6,896 nucleotides of DNA. Origin: an uncultured Alphaproteobacteria bacterium (lineage in GTDB: Bacteria; Pseudomonadota; Alphaproteobacteria; Sphingomonadales; Sphingomonadaceae). Positions 6,192 through 6,896 of the stretch are shown piece by piece (position 1 is the first letter of the stretch; every line of letters begins with the position of its first letter). The notes below the pieces were generated by a model. It was not told the DNA's origin. It searched no databases and saw only the letters and a list, made by a program, of their open reading frames with translations. The translations under genes and the position numbers were made by a program. The DNA lies in contig CAJAHV010000380.1 in assembly GCA_903939555.1 (NCBI GenBank), forward strand, positions 1 to 6,896. The letters run 5' to 3'.

Positions 6192-6896
6192 TCAAAGTGC
6201 AAAGCGGAAGCCTGCACGGAACGACCGGCCGATCGTATCATATTGCCCGGCTGAAATCGGCTGGTTGTTCCACGCGCCAAAGCCGGTCGGACCTGCTGCC
6301 ACGATGGCTGGATCCTTATTGCCAATGTTGCGGACGTTGAAGAACAGTTGATACTGCCGGTCATTTCCGAACCGGTAGGTGGCGGCAAAATCGAAATAGG
6401 CGGCACCCGGCATCTGGATACTGTCATATGTCGGGTTGTTCCCCGTCGAAGCCGGGCAGCCGGTGGTGCATTCGATGAATTCGTTGCTGAACACCGAACT
6501 GGAGATGCCGCGCAGCGTACCCGATAGCGACACGGGGCCGTTGTCATAATTGATCGCGACGCTGTAGCGCCAGTCCGGCAAGTTGACTGTGCCGGCGCGC
6601 TCGGTCGGGATGGCGCCGGGGATGCCCGGAATGATGGTGTAATCGAGGAAGTGGGTGGCCAGTGCGCGGATGGCGAAGGCGCCGTCCATGCCAGGCACCA
6701 CATCGGCGGCAAAGAAGCGATAACTCGCTTCAAAATCGAGACCTTGCGTGGATTCTGTCGCTAGGTTGATCGGCGCGTTGATAATGTCGAACTGGTTGAC
6801 TGCACCCGGCGTCGCAGTGATGCGCGCGCACGCCGTCTGGTTGCCGGCAAAGCACAGGTTGACGATCTGCTGGATGGTCAACGATCCGATGGCCTG
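6192..6896 (-). CDS. TonB-dependent outer-membrane receptor, C-terminal part
   Basis: The frame is open to the window edge and ends with TGA at 6194-6192, giving 234 residues. Whole receptors of this type are about 750-1000 residues, so the signal, plug and most of the barrel are outside. The visible part is the end of a 22-strand beta-barrel. It has a loop with a close cysteine pair (C15, C23 in LCFAGNQTAC), the strand TQGLDFEASYRF at 50-61, alternating aromatic strands, a second pair C143/C147, the segment LFFNVRNIGNKDP at 184-196, and the terminal strand GRSFRAGFRFAL, which serves as the barrel-insertion signal. These are typical of sphingomonad receptors. Such proteins import siderophores, vitamins, sugars or aromatic conjugates using the proton motive force. 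The ligand cannot be read from this fragment. Because downstream genes encode two amide hydrolases and two PQQ enzymes, the ligand is probably their substrate or possibly PQQ. An apparent start at 6881 is an internal TTG (Leu), not a real start. Confidence 0.92.
   Translation of the reverse strand, partial: QAIGSLTIQQIVNLCFAGNQTACARITATPGAVNQFDIINAPINLATESTQGLDFEASYRFFAADVVPGMDGAFAIRALATHFLDYTIIPGIPGAIPTERAGTVNLPDWRYSVAINYDNGPVSLSGTLRGISSSVFSNEFIECTTGCPASTGNNPTYDSIQMPGAAYFDFAATYRFGNDRQYQLFFNVRNIGNKDPAIVAAGPTGFGAWNNQPISAGQYDTIGRSFRAGFRFAL

Larger units (their letters stand above)
1..6896 (-). other. Putative five-gene operon for extracytoplasmic uptake, hydrolysis and PQQ-linked oxidation
   Basis: All five genes face the same way with gaps of 62, 47, 30 and 34 nt. 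The gaps hold Shine-Dalgarno-like sequences but no hairpin followed by a T-run and no clear promoter. Each of the four genes whose N-terminus is visible has an export signal, and the fifth is an outer-membrane receptor. Co-transcription is inferred from spacing only. The promoter must lie upstream of 6896, and the operon may continue past position 1. Confidence 0.6.

Noticed and set aside
6182..6733. 183-residue minus-strand frame within the receptor
   Set aside because: Same strand, different frame from the TonB receptor; Ser/Pro/Arg-rich with no family resemblance, while the overlapping frame gives clear beta-barrel sequence.

Overview
The window looks like a piece of an alphaproteobacterial chromosome, most plausibly a sphingomonad (Sphingomonas, Novosphingobium or Sphingopyxis type). 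The reasons are the GC-rich composition (about 60% by eye), the sphingomonad style of the TonB-dependent receptor C-terminus, and the use of exported PQQ enzymes. This placement is inference; no rRNA or other marker gene is present.

Every gene I can support lies on the minus strand, so transcription runs from high to low coordinates. In that order they are: the C-terminal 234 residues of a TonB-dependent outer-membrane receptor (6896-6192, start outside the window); an exported amidohydrolase of the imidazolonepropionase/prolidase-like group (6129-4699); a Tat-exported protein of the gamma-glutamyltranspeptidase fold (4651-2762); an exported 8-bladed-propeller PQQ dehydrogenase resembling the catalytic domain of membrane glucose dehydrogenase (2731-833); and the N-terminal 266 residues of a 6-bladed-propeller PQQ-dependent aldose sugar dehydrogenase (798-1, end outside the window). 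The gaps are 62, 47, 30 and 34 nt. None holds a convincing terminator or promoter, and each internal gene has a Shine-Dalgarno-like sequence, so a single operon is likely. No RNA genes, mobile elements, CRISPR arrays or substantial repeats were seen, and no stretch above 300 bases lacks a gene.

All five products are predicted to work outside the cytoplasm: one in the outer membrane, one exported folded by Tat, three exported by Sec. A working model (inference) is an uptake-and-processing pathway in the periplasm. The receptor imports an amide- or peptide-like conjugate, the two hydrolases cleave amide bonds, and the two quinoproteins oxidise an alcohol, aldehyde or sugar part. An alternative is that the receptor imports PQQ itself for the two enzymes.

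The most notable observation is that the gamma-glutamyltranspeptidase homologue keeps the catalytic threonine and the oxyanion-hole glycines, but has replaced essentially every residue known to hold the gamma-glutamyl alpha-amino/alpha-carboxylate group. It probably is not a glutathione-type transpeptidase.
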